64,000 nucleotides of DNA from Paralithodes platypus (Eukaryota > Arthropoda > Malacostraca > Decapoda > Lithodidae), in contig CM064573.1 of NCBI GenBank assembly GCA_032716605.1, forward strand, positions 9,226,440 to 9,290,439, in the 5' to 3' direction. Positions 31,046 to 42,394 of this stretch are shown here, piece by piece (the first letter of the stretch is position 1; each line of letters begins with the position of its first letter). The position numbers and the translations under genes were made by a program. The notes under the pieces are model-generated. The model saw only the letters and a list, made by a program, of their open reading frames with translations, searched no databases and was not told the DNA's origin.

Positions 31046-31094
31046 GTCGATGGAGCATACTAAAACTACATTACTTGAAAATTGTATGTACCGT

Positions 31095-31330
31095 ACAGTA
31101 TGTATATACTGTACTGTACTCAGGCACATACCCCATTGCTGGGGGTGGCCGACAGGAGACAGAGCCCAAACAGAAACAACATTCAAAGTTCCCATTCTTA
31201 GGGTCCGGGACCACTTTCGCGTTCTCTTGCCCGTTTCTCTGTCTTGTCGAGTAGGAGAATTATACAAGGGGAGGAGGATTCCTAGCCCCCTGCCCCCAGA
31301 AGGAAATGTAGGACAGTAAAAGAGCCAGAT
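31095..31330 (-). mobile_element. LINE/SINE 3' end with X-type module
   Basis: On the minus strand it reads AATTCTCCTACTCGACAAGA, GGTCCCGGACCCTAAGAA, then GTCGGCCACCCCCAGCAATG, GGGGTATGTGCCTGAGTA. It is an inverted copy of 33205-33388. Confidence 0.6.
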
Positions 31331-31435
31331 AGAAACAGCTAAGGTAGGGTAGATAATCCCAAACCTACTCTGAATAGGACCAGCCCTCACCCATACTTGA
31401 AAATGGCAGCAGCAATCAAAGCCCTATAATAATAA

Positions 31436-31649
31436 TTAACCCTTACTGTACCGGCTAAGTCTTATTGACTTAATTTCAGCTATATTTAAACTATTTTATG
31501 AAGCTGAAGAAGGATATATGGTAGCTTGAAGGATGTATGGAGATAACCTATAGCCGTTTAATTGGTAAACTTCCTTCCTAAGCTTAATAATATCGTCTAA
31601 TAGTTGCCAGAATATAATTAAAAGGATGTCACTGGTACTGTATGGGTTA
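31436..31649. mobile_element. R-family MITE (214 bp)
   Basis: TTAACCCTTACTGTACCGG starts it and GTACTGTATGGGTTAA ends it. It matches the other R copies through ATAGTTGCCAGAATATAATT. Non-coding. Confidence 0.75.
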
Positions 31650-31695
31650 AGCAAAATATAATAACTCAAATAATGTTACAACTACAGTATATTGG

Positions 31696-31730
<35 letters not shown>

Positions 31731-31975
31731 TCAAAGGTCTGCTCTGAACTATAGGAAATGGCCTGATGGTAGCCAGAAAGAAATAAAATAATAGGAATTC
31801 TCTTACTGAAGGGGTTAATGATACTACACCCTATTTCTTTTCATCTGATGGTAAATTGCAAAGTTCCCATCAATTCCCAGTTATTGAGATTTTTAAGTGA
31901 AATATGGTGGTAATTATATAATCTATCTCTATCTATTGCCGGACGCCTTACTCATAAACTTATATAAACTTTGTC
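31650..31975. other. Unassigned, with poly-T 31698-31726
   Basis: AT-rich spacer with a long T run and K-family-like sequence near 31838. No gene supported. Confidence 0.4.
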
Positions 31976-32860
31976 TTAACCCGTACAGCCCCAGCGACGC
32001 GTCTGACGAGCCACCCTAATTGCTCCGACCGTAACCTCAGGTGTAGCCACTCGAGAGGGCTCAGATTTGTATGGGAACTGTGTACGTATCCCACGCAACC
32101 GTCCCGATGGTTGAAAACTCTCAAAGTCCACGTGCGTGCGCGTGAGCGCGCAATAACCTAGTTTTTTGGGGTAATTGCCTTCAATTTTTTACTCTTGTAA
32201 AATACGTTTTCGGGGGCTCTGTAGGACCATTCTTTAACACCTTACGAGCGGCCTAGGCGGTATATAATATGTAGCCACCAGCGGGGTGTTTTTACCCAAA
32301 ATAGGGCTGTTTACGTGATAATTTTCATGCCTAAATAAGACCCAGAGCGTAAAACAAGTATCTATCCCTGAAAGGGCATAAACAGAGCTTTCCAATGACA
32401 CCATAACAATCCTTTTATGATGGCTAGTTTTCTTGCAACAACCGCGCAACGCGAGTGCAAAAAGCATGTAATTCGGCACTTTCCCCATACAATTCCGTAT
32501 GTAGCGAGTGAGAGAGGGAGGGAGGAGGTGGGATTCGTATCAGTAGGTTCGCCGCGGTGGTCTGGAGCAGTCATACGCTCGCTACTCTCCTGCCACCACT
32601 TGTCTCTCTCTCTCAGCAACATTACGTGCTGAAATTGCCACACGACCTATGTCGAGCGCCGCCAGATAGTACAGATTTATTATACTCTACTTATGTTGCG
32701 CGCCGATAGTTATGGGTTAAGCTTTTTGAGCGTTTTTTAGTGGTTTTTTCCTTCATTCCTAACCCATTCGCTATTGTTTCTGGAATAAAACCATTTTTTG
32801 AAAACCGGCCGGGTTCTGGTGAACAAACAATACAAAACTAGCCGGGGCTCCACGGGTTAA
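31976..32860. mobile_element. 885-bp TTAA-flanked element
   Basis: TTAACCCGTACAGCCCC at the left mirrors GGGGCTCCACGGGTTAA at the right. The inside is more GC-rich than its surroundings and has no supportable ORF. Only the outermost bases resemble the R family. It is best read as a separate non-autonomous piggyBac-type element. A short stretch near 32640 is shared with 17484-17514. Confidence 0.65.
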
Positions 32861-33034
32861 TATGATGCAGAAACATTTCTATATGGAAATAACTATTTAG
32901 CCAAATAGATTTTTAGATTTAAACCAACGTACTATGATATTCCACCTTCATTCTAAACCCTGCTGACAGTCATGTTCCCATCTTTATTGCTCGGTTATTA
33001 CAGCTATTTTGTAACAAAATATGTTGTTATTGAG

Positions 33035-33388
33035 TCGTGAGCCGTAGCATTGTCAGTAGAGCGGCGGCTGCTGATCAAAGGGTCAGTGGATCGAGCCTGC
33101 ACTATCAAAATGTTATCGGTAGATGTCAAGCCCGGGCAACTTTACTTGGCGATTCGTGACAAACGCCTAATGTTCTTGGGAATTACGGCATCTGACAAAA
33201 AAGACGGTTACTGTATTAATGAACACTAATTCCCTTCCCTTGTATAATTCTCCTACTCGACGAGACAGAAACGTGTGAGGGAACACAAAAATGGTCCTGG
33301 ACCCTGAGAATAGGAACTTTATATGTTGTTTCTGTTCGGGTAAGGTCTCTTGTCGGCCACCCCCAGCAATGGGGTTTGTGCCCGAGTA
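33035..33388 (+). mobile_element. tRNA-derived SINE ending in the X-type module
   Basis: The head has GTAGCATTGTCAGTAGAGCG and GTGGATCGAGCC as box A- and box B-like words, with a GAT anticodon-like loop (CTGATCA). A body with TTGTATAATTCTCCTACTCG follows, then the shared module TTGTCGGCCACCCCCAGCAA. The module ends at GAGTA, where the Tigger-like element inserted; TATAG resumes at 35767. Confidence 0.6.
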
Positions 33389-33642
33389 CACTCTACCCTC
33401 GCAAATCCGGACTTCACCAATCCGGACTTTCAACAATCCGGAGTCCGGTCCGATCGTCCGGTAGTGCGTACCGTAACGCATACTTGTCCGAATACATAAA
33501 ATTTTGTCCGGTAGGTGGCTCTCGCGACGGGTGACGCCACCCGTTCCCGCCTAGTCATTCAAGCTTGTTTACAACCCGCCGTGCGACTACCTGGTTATTA
33601 AGGAGTTTGTGAAGTTATTATCGACTTTCATTGCCAGCCACC

Positions 33643-35547
33643 ATGCCCCCCAAGCCTCAATAGACTGTCAAGCGGGTAAAGGTTACTCTGAGTGTAGAAC
33701 AAAAGCTAGAACTGATAAGGAAGCTTGAGAATGGTCGTACAGTGCTCCAGGTTTGCGAGGAGTATGGGTGCAAGAAGCAAACCGTCTCCGATATACGTAA
33801 GACCAAGGACAAGTTAAAGAACTATGCTGCTAAATTTTGTGTCGAAGGCAATAAATCTAAAACTGGCAAAGCAAGACCAAGGAAAAATATGACCACAGCT
33901 GATCATTCCCAGCTAGATGCAGCTGTACTGAAGTGGTTTCTTCAGGAGAGGTCTAGTGGCGTGAATGTACGGGGTGTGGAGATTATGACCGCCGCAGTGA
34001 AGCTGGCTGAAAATTTAGGCCTAGCTAACTTTAAGGGTAGTGATGGTTGGTTATGGCGGTTTAGGAATCGACATGGATTGTTTAATGTTAAAACTCATGG
34101 GGAAAGTGGGAGTGCAGACAGTTCTGGGATAGAAGCTTTCCGTGCTCGTTTCCATAAGCTTGTGGAGGAAGAGAACCTAACCCTCTCTCAAGTATATAAC
34201 GCCGATGAGACTGGATTTTACTGGCGTTCTATGCCCAAAAATACCCAGGTAACGAAGCATGAGGGGAAAACAAAAGGAAAGAAACTATCCAAGGAACGAT
34301 TATCAGCCCTGTGTGGGGGAAATGCCAGTGGCACGCACCGTCTCAAGCTGGCGATTGTGGGAAAAAGCAAGAGGCCACATGCAATGAGGAACCTAGACAT
34401 CGAAACAGAACTGCCAGCCAAGTATTACCACAGCAAGAAAGCCTGGTTCAACTGCGCTATTTTTACTGCATGGTTTTTCGAATACTTTGTGCCAGCTGTC
34501 ATCAGATATCAAGTGGAAGTTTTGGGCATCCCCAGAGACGAAGTGAAGGCAGTTCTATTGTTGGATAATGCCCCAGCCCACCCCAGCGCTGATATATTGG
34601 TCTCACCTGACGGGCGAATTAAAGTTTTGTACCTCCCGCCTAACACCACAGCACTTATCCAGCCCATGGACCAGGGCATTATTAGCGCCCTCAAGAGGAA
34701 ATATACCAGGAAGTACCTCAATGAAGTCCTGGTGGTGCTGGAGGAAGAGTCCGACTCAGTACAGGACACTCGTGGGGCACACACACTGGCTAACATCAAA
34801 GCCTATAACATCCGCTCTGCTATTTGCAATCTTTGCTCTGCTTGGGATAGCCTACAAATTTCCACCTTAGCCAACTGTTGGAAACCATTCCTTCATGCCG
34901 AAGATGATCCCAACGACTTCGAGGGGTTTGGTAATGATGCGGCTGCTGATTTCCACAACCTATTGAGGAATGCTGGGGAAAAGGATGTCACTGTGGAAGA
35001 TGTTCAAGATTGGCTGGACGAGGCAGAGATAGTACCAGGGCATGAAATTTACACTCATGAACAGATCACAGAACAGATCCAGAGCCAAGAAGCAGAAGAA
35101 GAGAGCAGTGACGAGGAAGAGGAACCAGTAAACCGACACAAACTATCGTCACTGAGGGCCAGTGTGGACGACCTGATTGCCTTCACTGAATACACTCCTG
35201 AGGTAGCGTCACACTACACCCAGCTAATTTTATTCAGGGAGGCAATCATACTGAAGCAGCACCAAGTGGGTAGGCAGACGAAAATCCACTCTTTCTTTCG
35301 CCGGCCAGCCACAGCCACCCTAGCCACCACCCAGGAGCCTCAGCCGGGTCCCAGTAGTGCAACCACCCAGGAGCCTCAGCCAGGTCCCAGTAGTGCCACC
35401 ACCCAGGAGCCTCAGCCGGGTCCCAGTAGTGCCCCCGACCATCGCCGGCCAGCCACCACCCAGGAGCCTCAGCCGGGTCCCAGTAGTGGATGTGGATGTG
35501 AGGTGGATGATCCGATGGTCGTGGATTCGACCTCGGATTCTGATTAA
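33643..35547 (+). pseudogene. Tigger/pogo-like transposase with one nonsense codon
   Basis: The likely start is the ATG at 33643 in a strong context (GCCACCATG). Codon 7 is TAG (33661-33663); after it the frame is open to 35547. An ATG at 33742 would give 601 residues. Domains in order (numbered from 33643): a CENP-B/Psq-type helix-turn-helix (about 15-65), a second CENP-B-type DNA-binding domain (about 90-145), and a DDE_1 transposase core with catalytic Asp in NADETGF (188), LLDNAPAH (308) and PMDQG (343). The C-terminus is acidic, then has four TTQEPQPGPSS repeats. Such proteins cut and paste at TA sites. Starting at codon 34 would remove part of the first DNA-binding domain. Confidence 0.85.
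35326..35489 (+). repeat. 36-bp minisatellite in the transposase C-terminus
   Basis: Four copies of a unit with ACCCAGGAGCCTCAGCC and GGTCCCAGTAGT keep the reading frame, giving TTQEPQPGPSS repeats. The third and fourth are separated by a short insert. Confidence 0.8.
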
Positions 35548-35802
35548 CCCCCTTCATTCAACCCCTGTACATAGTGTAAATAGAAGATTTAGGATAAGGT
35601 GAGTACTGTACAGTACTGTATATTACGTAACTTTTATTTACTGCTAGGCTATTAATATTAATAATGTGTGTGCGTATGTGTATGCGTGTGTGGCCCCCCC
35701 GTACACTATTTTCTGAATCCGGACAAGGCCCAGTCTCTTTTAGTCCGAATTTGCGAGGGTCGAGTGTATATAGCCTACATACAAGTATCCAGAAATCACT
35801 TG

Positions 35803-36250
35803 CCATTTACCATCAGCTGAAATATATAAGACTACTGTATAGTTGTTGACACCAATACAAAAGAGCCTCCATAATGTAGCTATAATATTCCAAAGTATGT
35901 ATAGAGTATATATTGTATGTCTGTAATCTGTATGTATATACTCTGGCACCTTCCCCATTTTTTTTTTTTTTTTTTTTTTTAATGGGGTGACCGACACGAG
36001 ACAGAGCCCGAACAGGGACATCACAACACATCAGAAAAAAAAAACAATACAAAACCTAAAAATCTCACACACATCTAGGTCGCCCAGGAGAAATAAACCA
36101 GAGACCCAGGCCCATATACTGTATATACTTTGTAATATTCTACCTACAGTCATATATACTGTATAGTCTTTATTTTCAGTTGATTGTAAATTTAATCCCT
36201 CATCATCCGATTTCTCGATTCTAAATGGACAAATAGGATACCGGTACTGC
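35803..36250. mobile_element. K-type ends and LINE X-type 3' fragment (-)
   Basis: 35803-35825 and 36174-36200 are single K-family ends. Between them, 35938-36112 on the minus strand is a LINE X 3' UTR fragment: CTCCTGGGCGACCTAGATG-like sequence, then the CCCC/GGGG module interrupted by a T-run at 35959-35981. Confidence 0.55.
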
Positions 36251-36359
36251 TATGTGTCGGTGTCATATTATTAACCCGGGAACTGCCGGGAGACTCTTAA
36301 GAGTGAGTGAGAAAAAAAAATCAACTTTTGACATCGAATTTTTTTTTTTTGTTTTGTTT

Positions 36360-36530
36360 TTTTTTTGGCCCCTGGGCCATGCAAAATCTCAGTCCTCTAC
36401 CTCCCCTCCTTCCCCACTTTCCTCCTCTCCTTCAGTTATCACCTATTTTCCCTGTTATTCCCTTATTCTGAGGTATATTTTCGTGCTAACATTAGCGAGT
36501 TGCAAGCAGGGTGTTGTCATCACTGATGGC

Positions 36531-36577
<47 letters not shown>
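36360..36577. repeat. Dispersed repeat block plus (GA)n tract
   Basis: CTGGGCCATGCAAAATCTC and TATTTTCGTGCTAACATTAG match parts of 17998-18090 and 19895-19920. A pure GA run of about 44 bp follows at 36533-36577. Confidence 0.55.
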
Positions 36578-36582
<5 letters not shown>

Positions 36583-36664
36583 TACATAGAGCTACATAGA
36601 GCTACATAGATACACAGACCACACAGACCTCAAGGTCCTTACTAGGCAGTCTGGCCTTACAAAC

Positions 36665-36800
36665 TATAATATGCATATATACACATACACACATACACAT
36701 ACATATATATATATATACATATATATATACACATACATATACACATACATACATACACACATATATATACAGTATATATATACATACTGTACAGTGCACA
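36665..36800. repeat. CA/TA-rich microsatellite
   Basis: Mixed ACATAC and ATATAT units. Open frames in it are simple-repeat artefacts. Confidence 0.8.
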
Positions 36801-36816
36801 CCCATACATATACATA

Positions 36817-36860
<44 letters not shown>

Positions 36861-36894
36861 CCATTCATATCACCCCAGCCCTCTGCAGATAGAG

Positions 36895-37786
36895 GTCAAG
36901 CCTTCCCTTGAAGGCGTTTATTGTGTCGCTCTCCACCACTCTCGCTGGTAGTTTATTCCACTCTGTCGCCACACTGTAGGTGAAGAAACTCTTTGTGACA
37001 TCTAGGTTTGCCTTTTTGGTTTTAATTTCATTCCATTTCCGCGAGTTTGATTAGTATTGTTTAATGTGAATAGTGCATTTACATCGACTTTGTCGAAACC
37101 TTTTAGTATCTTAAAGCACTCAATAAGCTGACCCCTCAACCTCCTCTTTTTTAATGAGAACAGGTTCAATCGTTTAAGTCTTTCTTCATATAGTTTATTT
37201 CTTAATGAGGGTATCATCTTCGTCGCTCTACGCTGTACTGACTCGAGTCTTACAATGTCCTTGATCAGATAAGGTGACCAGAACTGCACACCATACTTTT
37301 GAACAGTGGCACTATTACGTTTTCATGTTTATATGTAAATTTTCGTTTAATAAAGCCCAATGCTATGTTTGCCTTATTTGCAGCTGCTATACATTGGTCG
37401 GAAGTTTTTAAGTTTTCAGATATTAGTACCCCTAGGTCTTTTACTACCGTTGCGGTTTTTATTTGTTTGCCATTCATTTCGTATTTGTATTTCATATTTC
37501 TGCTACCAACCTGCAGCACCTGACATTTATCGACATTGAAGGGCATCTGCCATTTTTTCGACCACTCTGATATCTTGTTTAAATCAGATTGCAACGCATT
37601 TCTATCATCTTCGTTCAGGACTGTATTTCCTATTTTTGTATCGTCGGCGAATTTGGAAATGGTGTTGTTTACCCCTACATCGATATCGTTAATGTAAATG
37701 AGAAACAGGACCGGTCCAAGGACTGAACCCTGTGGAACTCCACTAGTGACAGGCTCCCACTCCGATTCCACTCCATTTATCACCAC
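36895..37786 (-). pseudogene. LINE J RT C-terminal half
   Basis: Two frames: 37786-37265 has GVPQGSVLGPVLFLIYIND, KFADDTKIG, FNVDKCQVLQVGS and NKANIALGFIKRKF; 37289-36895 has VQFWSPYLIKDIVRLESVQ-like text, YEERLKRLNLFSLKKRRLRG and WNKLPARVVESDTINAFK. The break near 37275 disrupts the thumb. The motif set is close to LINE A (KFADDTKMG, RRRVRGDMIEVFKW), so J belongs to the same broad CR1-like group but is a separate family. Confidence 0.7.
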
Positions 37787-38324
37787 TCTCTGTCTTCTGT
37801 CCGTAAGCCAATTTTTTTATCCAAGAATGAATTTCACCTTTGATACCTATCCTCTCCAGTTTAGCCAATAGTTTTCGGTGAGGCACCTTGTCGAAAGCTT
37901 TTTGAAAGTCCAAGAAGATTATATCTAGTGATTTCGTCATGTCGTTATATGTGAATAGTTTGTTATAAAATTCAATCAAATTTGTTAGGCATGACTTATT
38001 TGATCTAAAGCCGTGTTGACTATTTTTGATTAGGTTGTTTGATTCGAGGTAATCTACAATCTTATCTCTAATGATTTTTTCCATGATTTTTCCTACAATT
38101 GAAGTTAGGCTAATTGGTCTGTAATTACTCGCTTTGGCCTTGCTACCCTTCTTGTATATCGGCGTAATGTTCGCATCTTTCCAATCACTCGGTACAATCC
38201 CCTGTAGTAGTGATAAGTTAAATAGTTGTGTCAGGGGTTTTGCTATTTCGTCCTTGACATTCTTAATTATTTTCGGGTGGAGCATGTCGGGTCCCGGGGT
38301 CGTATTTACATTTAAATTACTCAA
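37743..38324 (-). pseudogene. LINE J RT N-terminal half
   Basis: This 193-codon frame has NTTPGPDMLHPKIIKN, SDWKDANITPIYKKGSK, NYRPISLTSIVGKIMEKII, QHGFRSNKSCLTNLIEFYN and FLDFQKAFDKVPHRKLL with the first catalytic Asp. It overlaps the next frame by a frameshift around 37780-37815. Confidence 0.7.
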
Positions 38325-38530
38325 TTTGCTTTGTACTTCGGTAACACTGATGGTGAAATCTCCTATCTCATGAGTTGAGGTGTTATTTTCAAGGGTATGA
38401 TCGATAATTTCTTCTGTGAAAACTGAGCCAAAATATTTGTTGAGCAGATTTGCCGTGTTTGTGTCGCCTGTTATTGTCTGGCCATCTTCTATTAGCTGTC
38501 CGATTCCGCTTTTGATCTGTTTATTTTTGT

Positions 38531-39620
38531 TTACGTAACTGTAGAATTTTTGGGGTTTGTGGCACTTTCTCTGGCAATAGTCATTTCGTAATTTTGTTTG
38601 TTCGCCCTAATTATTTTTTTCACTTCCCTTCTACTATTTTTGTACAAGTTTTTAATTACTTCAGTGTTTGTGTTATTTTTTACAAGTTTGTGGAGTTGAT
38701 TCCTTTTCCTTATTGCCTTGCCAATGTCTCTACTGTACCAAGGGGGCATACTTGATTTCGTACTACGTTTTGGTTTCATGGGTACAAATTGTTTATGCGC
38801 TTCTGTAATTGTAGACTTAAATGTCCCCATAGTTCATTTACTTCGTTTATATTTATGAGGTTTGAGTGTATGTTTGATAGCGATTCCTTAAGTCCGTCAT
38901 AATTTGCGTTTTTGAAGTCCGAAACCATTCCTGTTGTTTTTACTGAGGAATATTTGCTTATAACGTTGATTCTTAAGATTTTATGATCGGACGTTGCCAG
39001 ATGTTCACCTACATCCAGGTTTGATAATAAATTTTCTTGGGTAGTGATTACGAGGTCTAGTATATTCCTGTCTCGCGTCGGCTGTTTTACGTGTTGAGTC
39101 AAAAAATTGTCCTGGATGAAGCTTGTCATTAGGCGTGACTCAGCATTTTTTCCGGTCGTGGTATTCCAGTCAATTAGAGGGAGGTTATAGTCACCTAGTA
39201 AAACTGTTTCGTCGGAATTAAGGGTTTTCTCTAGTATTTCATAAAAAATTGTATCATCGGCAACAGTTAGTCTCGGTGGTCGGTACGCTGTAGTGATATT
39301 TAATTTCATGTTTTTTGTATTTATTTTGACGCACACTATTTCTGCATTACTTTCGGGGAGAGTCACCTCGACTGGGTTTAAGTAGGTTGCAACGTACATT
39401 GCAACCCCCCCTCTTTGTTTTCCATTGTTACGGTCTTTATGAAAAATTTATATGGCTCTATGTGATATTCATGAAGTAGATCTTTATTTTTAAGGTTCAG
39501 ATGTGTTTCCGTTATACAAATAACGTCAACTTTCTCATTTAATAACAGACATTTGAGTTCGTCTATTTTGTTTCTTATTGAGCAGGCATTTATGGATATT
39601 ATTTTTATATCATTTCTCTC
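38531..39620 (-). pseudogene. LINE J endonuclease and linker
   Basis: Reading down the minus strand from about 39620: IISINACSIRNKIDELK, VDVICITETHLN, then (39399-38776) NITTAYRPPR, VLLGDYNLPLIDW, DLVITTQENLL and ATSDHKILRINV. These are the APE endonuclease blocks, with GDYN for the usual GDFN and TSDHK for the SDH motif. 38830-38531 is a charged linker (WYSRDIGKAIRKRNQLHKL). A frameshift near 39400-39420 breaks the domain. Confidence 0.65.
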
Positions 39621-39676
39621 AGCATGCGCTGGATTTGTTTTTCTTATTGGTGAGGATGGGTTTGGGGTTATGACTT

Positions 39677-39875
<199 letters not shown>

Positions 39876-39879
39876 CGAT

Positions 39880-40318
39880 CGACTGTGTCTCAGTGGCCTT
39901 GGGGGAAATTGGCGGGAAAGCAGCTTGCCTCACCCATACATTATACAACTCGCGGGCTATATCTCCGATTTTGACCATCCAAACGCTGTTTTCACTAGTT
40001 TTATTGTTGTTTCAGGTTAATACCTTTATAATCAACCCATAATAGGTGCATATGGATAAGTATTAATGCTATTAATGGCACAATGAATATTTTAGTGACG
40101 GAAACACCTCAAATACGTCAGCACAGGGGGACGTTTCCAATTACCCCCATGCGCACTTGTTAGGTTAAGGAACACCCCGTTCTTAACATTACGGTAATCA
40201 TCCATTACAAATCCCAATGTATTTGAATAAACTAATGAAAGCATATGGTCATCCCGGGATTCAAACTTGGGACACCACACCCATAACATAAGCAGCTAAA
40301 CCATTACACAACCAACAC
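39880..40318 (-). mobile_element. SINE-like repeat with tRNA-like head
   Basis: It is the sister of 19856-20355: ACCATCCAAACGCTGTTT at 39975, CATATGGATAAGTATTAAT at 40050, then on the minus strand box B AGTTTGAATCCCGG and box A-like TTGTGTAATGGTTTAGCTGC at 40230-40318. Confidence 0.55.
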
Positions 40319-40442
40319 AGGTTTATATACTGTAATTAGGAACATATTTAGCTATAAAATCTAGGTAATAGCCAAGTTATCAGGATGGCTAGATAACAAT
40401 TTACCATTAGCTGGAATAGAACATCACAGTTACCCTCATAAT

Positions 40443-40556
40443 GTTAGTGAGCGGAGTCTATTATTAGGCCTTATAAGTGGGGTTGGGTGTGAGAGGGATC
40501 TGCTTTGTGTGGGCCAATCGGCTTTCTGCAGACTCATTTTCTTATGTTCTGATTGT
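40443..40556 (+). mobile_element. LINE A 3' end
   Basis: GGCCAATCGGCTTTCTGCAG and CTTATGTTCT match the 3' end of LINE A at 7916-7970. Confidence 0.65.
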
Positions 40557-40565
40557 AAAAACACC

Positions 40566-40712
40566 CCACAATGGCTGTGTTTCGAGTCGGCCACCCTAGC
40601 TAAAAATAAAAAAATAATAATAAAAATAATAATAAATAAATAAAAATAAATAATAATAAATAAAAATAAATAAAATTAAATAAAAATATATAAATATATG
40701 TCCGAGTAGATA
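40566..40712 (+). mobile_element. LINE X-type tail with AT-rich expansion
   Basis: TTTCGAGTCGGCCACCCTAG begins it and TGTCCGAGTAGATAGATA ends it. Between them is an AATAA-type simple repeat in place of the CCCC/GGGG loop. Confidence 0.5.
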
Positions 40713-40780
40713 GATATAAATGTTGCCAGGGTATAGTTGCCAAAAGAAGTGCTCATGTAAACTAGATGTGGCTGGGGGAA

Positions 40781-41230
40781 GTTCAGAGAACTGCTGCCAA
40801 TTCTGACCATGAAAAGAATGCCTCTCCCCCTGAAGGGAAAGGTGTATGCCTCATGTGTTAGAAGTGCAATAACGTATGCCTCAGAAACATGGGCCGTTAA
40901 AGTAGAGGATGTCAACAGAATGGAACGTAATGAGATGAGAATAGAGAGATGGATGTGTGGAGCCAGGCTGCAGGATAGAATAACAAATGAGCTGAGGAGA
41001 CGTTTGGGTATGAAGAGTATTAGCGAGGTGATGCATACAAGTAGACTGGGATGGTATGGACATGTGGAGAGAATGGATGAACAAAATTGGGTGACAAAAT
41101 GCAGGTCTGTGATTGTGGAGGGAGCTGCACCAAGGGGTGGACCGAGGAAGACCTGGGATCGGACTATACGTGCCGATCTCAAATCCAAAAACTTGACAAG
41201 TGAAGTAGCCCTTAACAGGGTTGCCTGGAA
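40781..41230 (+). pseudogene. RTE-like LINE C-terminal fragment (Z-type)
   Basis: A 170-codon frame reads FRELLPILT-MKR, KGKVYASCVRSAITYASETW, DVNRMERNEMRIERWMCGA, DRITNELRRRLGMKSI, GWYGHVERMDEQNWVTKC and GGPRKTWDRTIRADL. It covers the region after the RT palm and is cleanly open, so it decayed little. The continuing codons after about 41230 belong to a different element (LINE A piece). Confidence 0.65.
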
Positions 41231-41640
41231 CATAAGAAAATGGGATTCTGCAGAAAGCCGATTGGCCCACACAAGGCAGAGCCCTGTCACACCCAACCCT
41301 AATTATAAGGCCCAATTATAAGCCCAGCTTAAAATCACGATTAGGACTGACCTCACCAAAACGGTCAGAAGTCAGAAAAACGGGGGTCTGCAGAGCCCCA
41401 CACCTGACAGATCCCCCTCACACCCAACCCATCTCGTCCATATGCCTATCTAATTTTATCTTAAAGCTCCCTATCGTTCTTGATCCTACTATATAGCACT
41501 TGGCAGCCTATTCCACCTATCCTCAACTCTGTTACCAAACCAATATTTGCCTATATCTTTCTTGAAATGAAATTTATCTAATTTGAAACCGTTTGTAAGA
41601 GTTCTTTCGCTATCACTGAGCTTTTGGACAAGAGACTGAA
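41231..41640 (-). mobile_element. LINE A 3' fragment
   Basis: The minus strand matches 7560-7970 of LINE A, including the protein end (KLDKHMDE-like) and the UTR word GGCCAATCGGCTTTCTGCAG. It abuts the Z-type fragment in opposite orientation. Confidence 0.7.
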
Positions 41641-41765
41641 ACTGCACGTATGTATGTGACTATTTTCGATATAAGATGTACATAGGTTTTGCTGACACAG
41701 GTTTATAATGTACAGTACATACACGGAATACATCAAGTTCGTAGTTTTAATGTCATCCTATTTTA

Positions 41766-42133
41766 CATTAACGGGAGATGGGCCGGTTTTCTGGTCCCCT
41801 TTCTTCCTCATGCTTATCCCCATTAGAGATCTTAAGTTTGCCCCATTAGTTTGTCGATTTTAAGACCTTTCGCCCCATTTATCTGTCAATATTAAGACCT
41901 TACGTGCCATTTAGGTGTCTATTTTTTTCCTGACTATCGATAGTGAGCCTGTAATTATAGGAGGAACAGGCCTTCAGCCGGGACATTTTTCTACCGAAAA
42001 TGTACAAATTTATCTTAATGGGGGATCTAAGGGGTATTTTTCTAAGTTTGAGGAAGGTCTTGCGAGGAAACTAAAAAATAACTGAATACATGAACATCGA
42101 TAGACCCAAAAAAACAGCCACTACCCCCTTCAG
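41766..42133 (+). mobile_element. T-family MITE
   Basis: Begins TTAACGGGAGATGGGCCGG and ends CCACTACCCCCTTCA, with the right TTAA decayed. The inner landmarks match other T copies. Non-coding. Confidence 0.65.
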
Positions 42134-42394
42134 CGTAGTTTTTAAGTTATTAAATGTAAACTCCAAGGGCAAAAATTAAAAAGTTTGGGCTTGGGTAAGA
42201 ACATACTATAGGCCTACTATACGTCAATGTGTACATAGTCAATATCCATCTACTTCACCCAAACACCAGATAAAATAACTGAATTATCAGGCTAATCAGC
42301 ACTTGCTTTAGCAGTTGATAGGATCTTCTTTTTCTTCTTTTCTGTAACGCCATCATAGTGTAAACAAAAGCTTGCCGTCACACACTTATTAGGG

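Larger units (their letters stand above)
33389..35766 (+). mobile_element. Tigger/pogo-type DNA transposon (2378 bp)
   Basis: CACTCTACCCTCGCAAATCC at the left mirrors GAATTTGCGAGGGTCGAGTG at the right, each next to TA (33387-33388 and 35767-35768). It carries one transposase gene. It sits at the TA of a LINE/SINE tail. Ends, gene and TA duplication are all present, so it is structurally almost complete. Confidence 0.9.
36818..39675 (-). mobile_element. LINE J: CR1-like element with endonuclease and RT
   Basis: This minus-strand LINE spans about 2.8 kb from the endonuclease start (near 39620) to a poly-A-like tail (plus-strand T run 36818-36860). It has all main domains but several frame breaks. 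The plus-strand AG tract at 39679-39873 directly abuts its 5' side. Confidence 0.75.

Noticed and set aside
36664..36892. Tyr/Ile/His-rich small ORFs
   Set aside because: They are translations of CA/TA repeats next to a T run.
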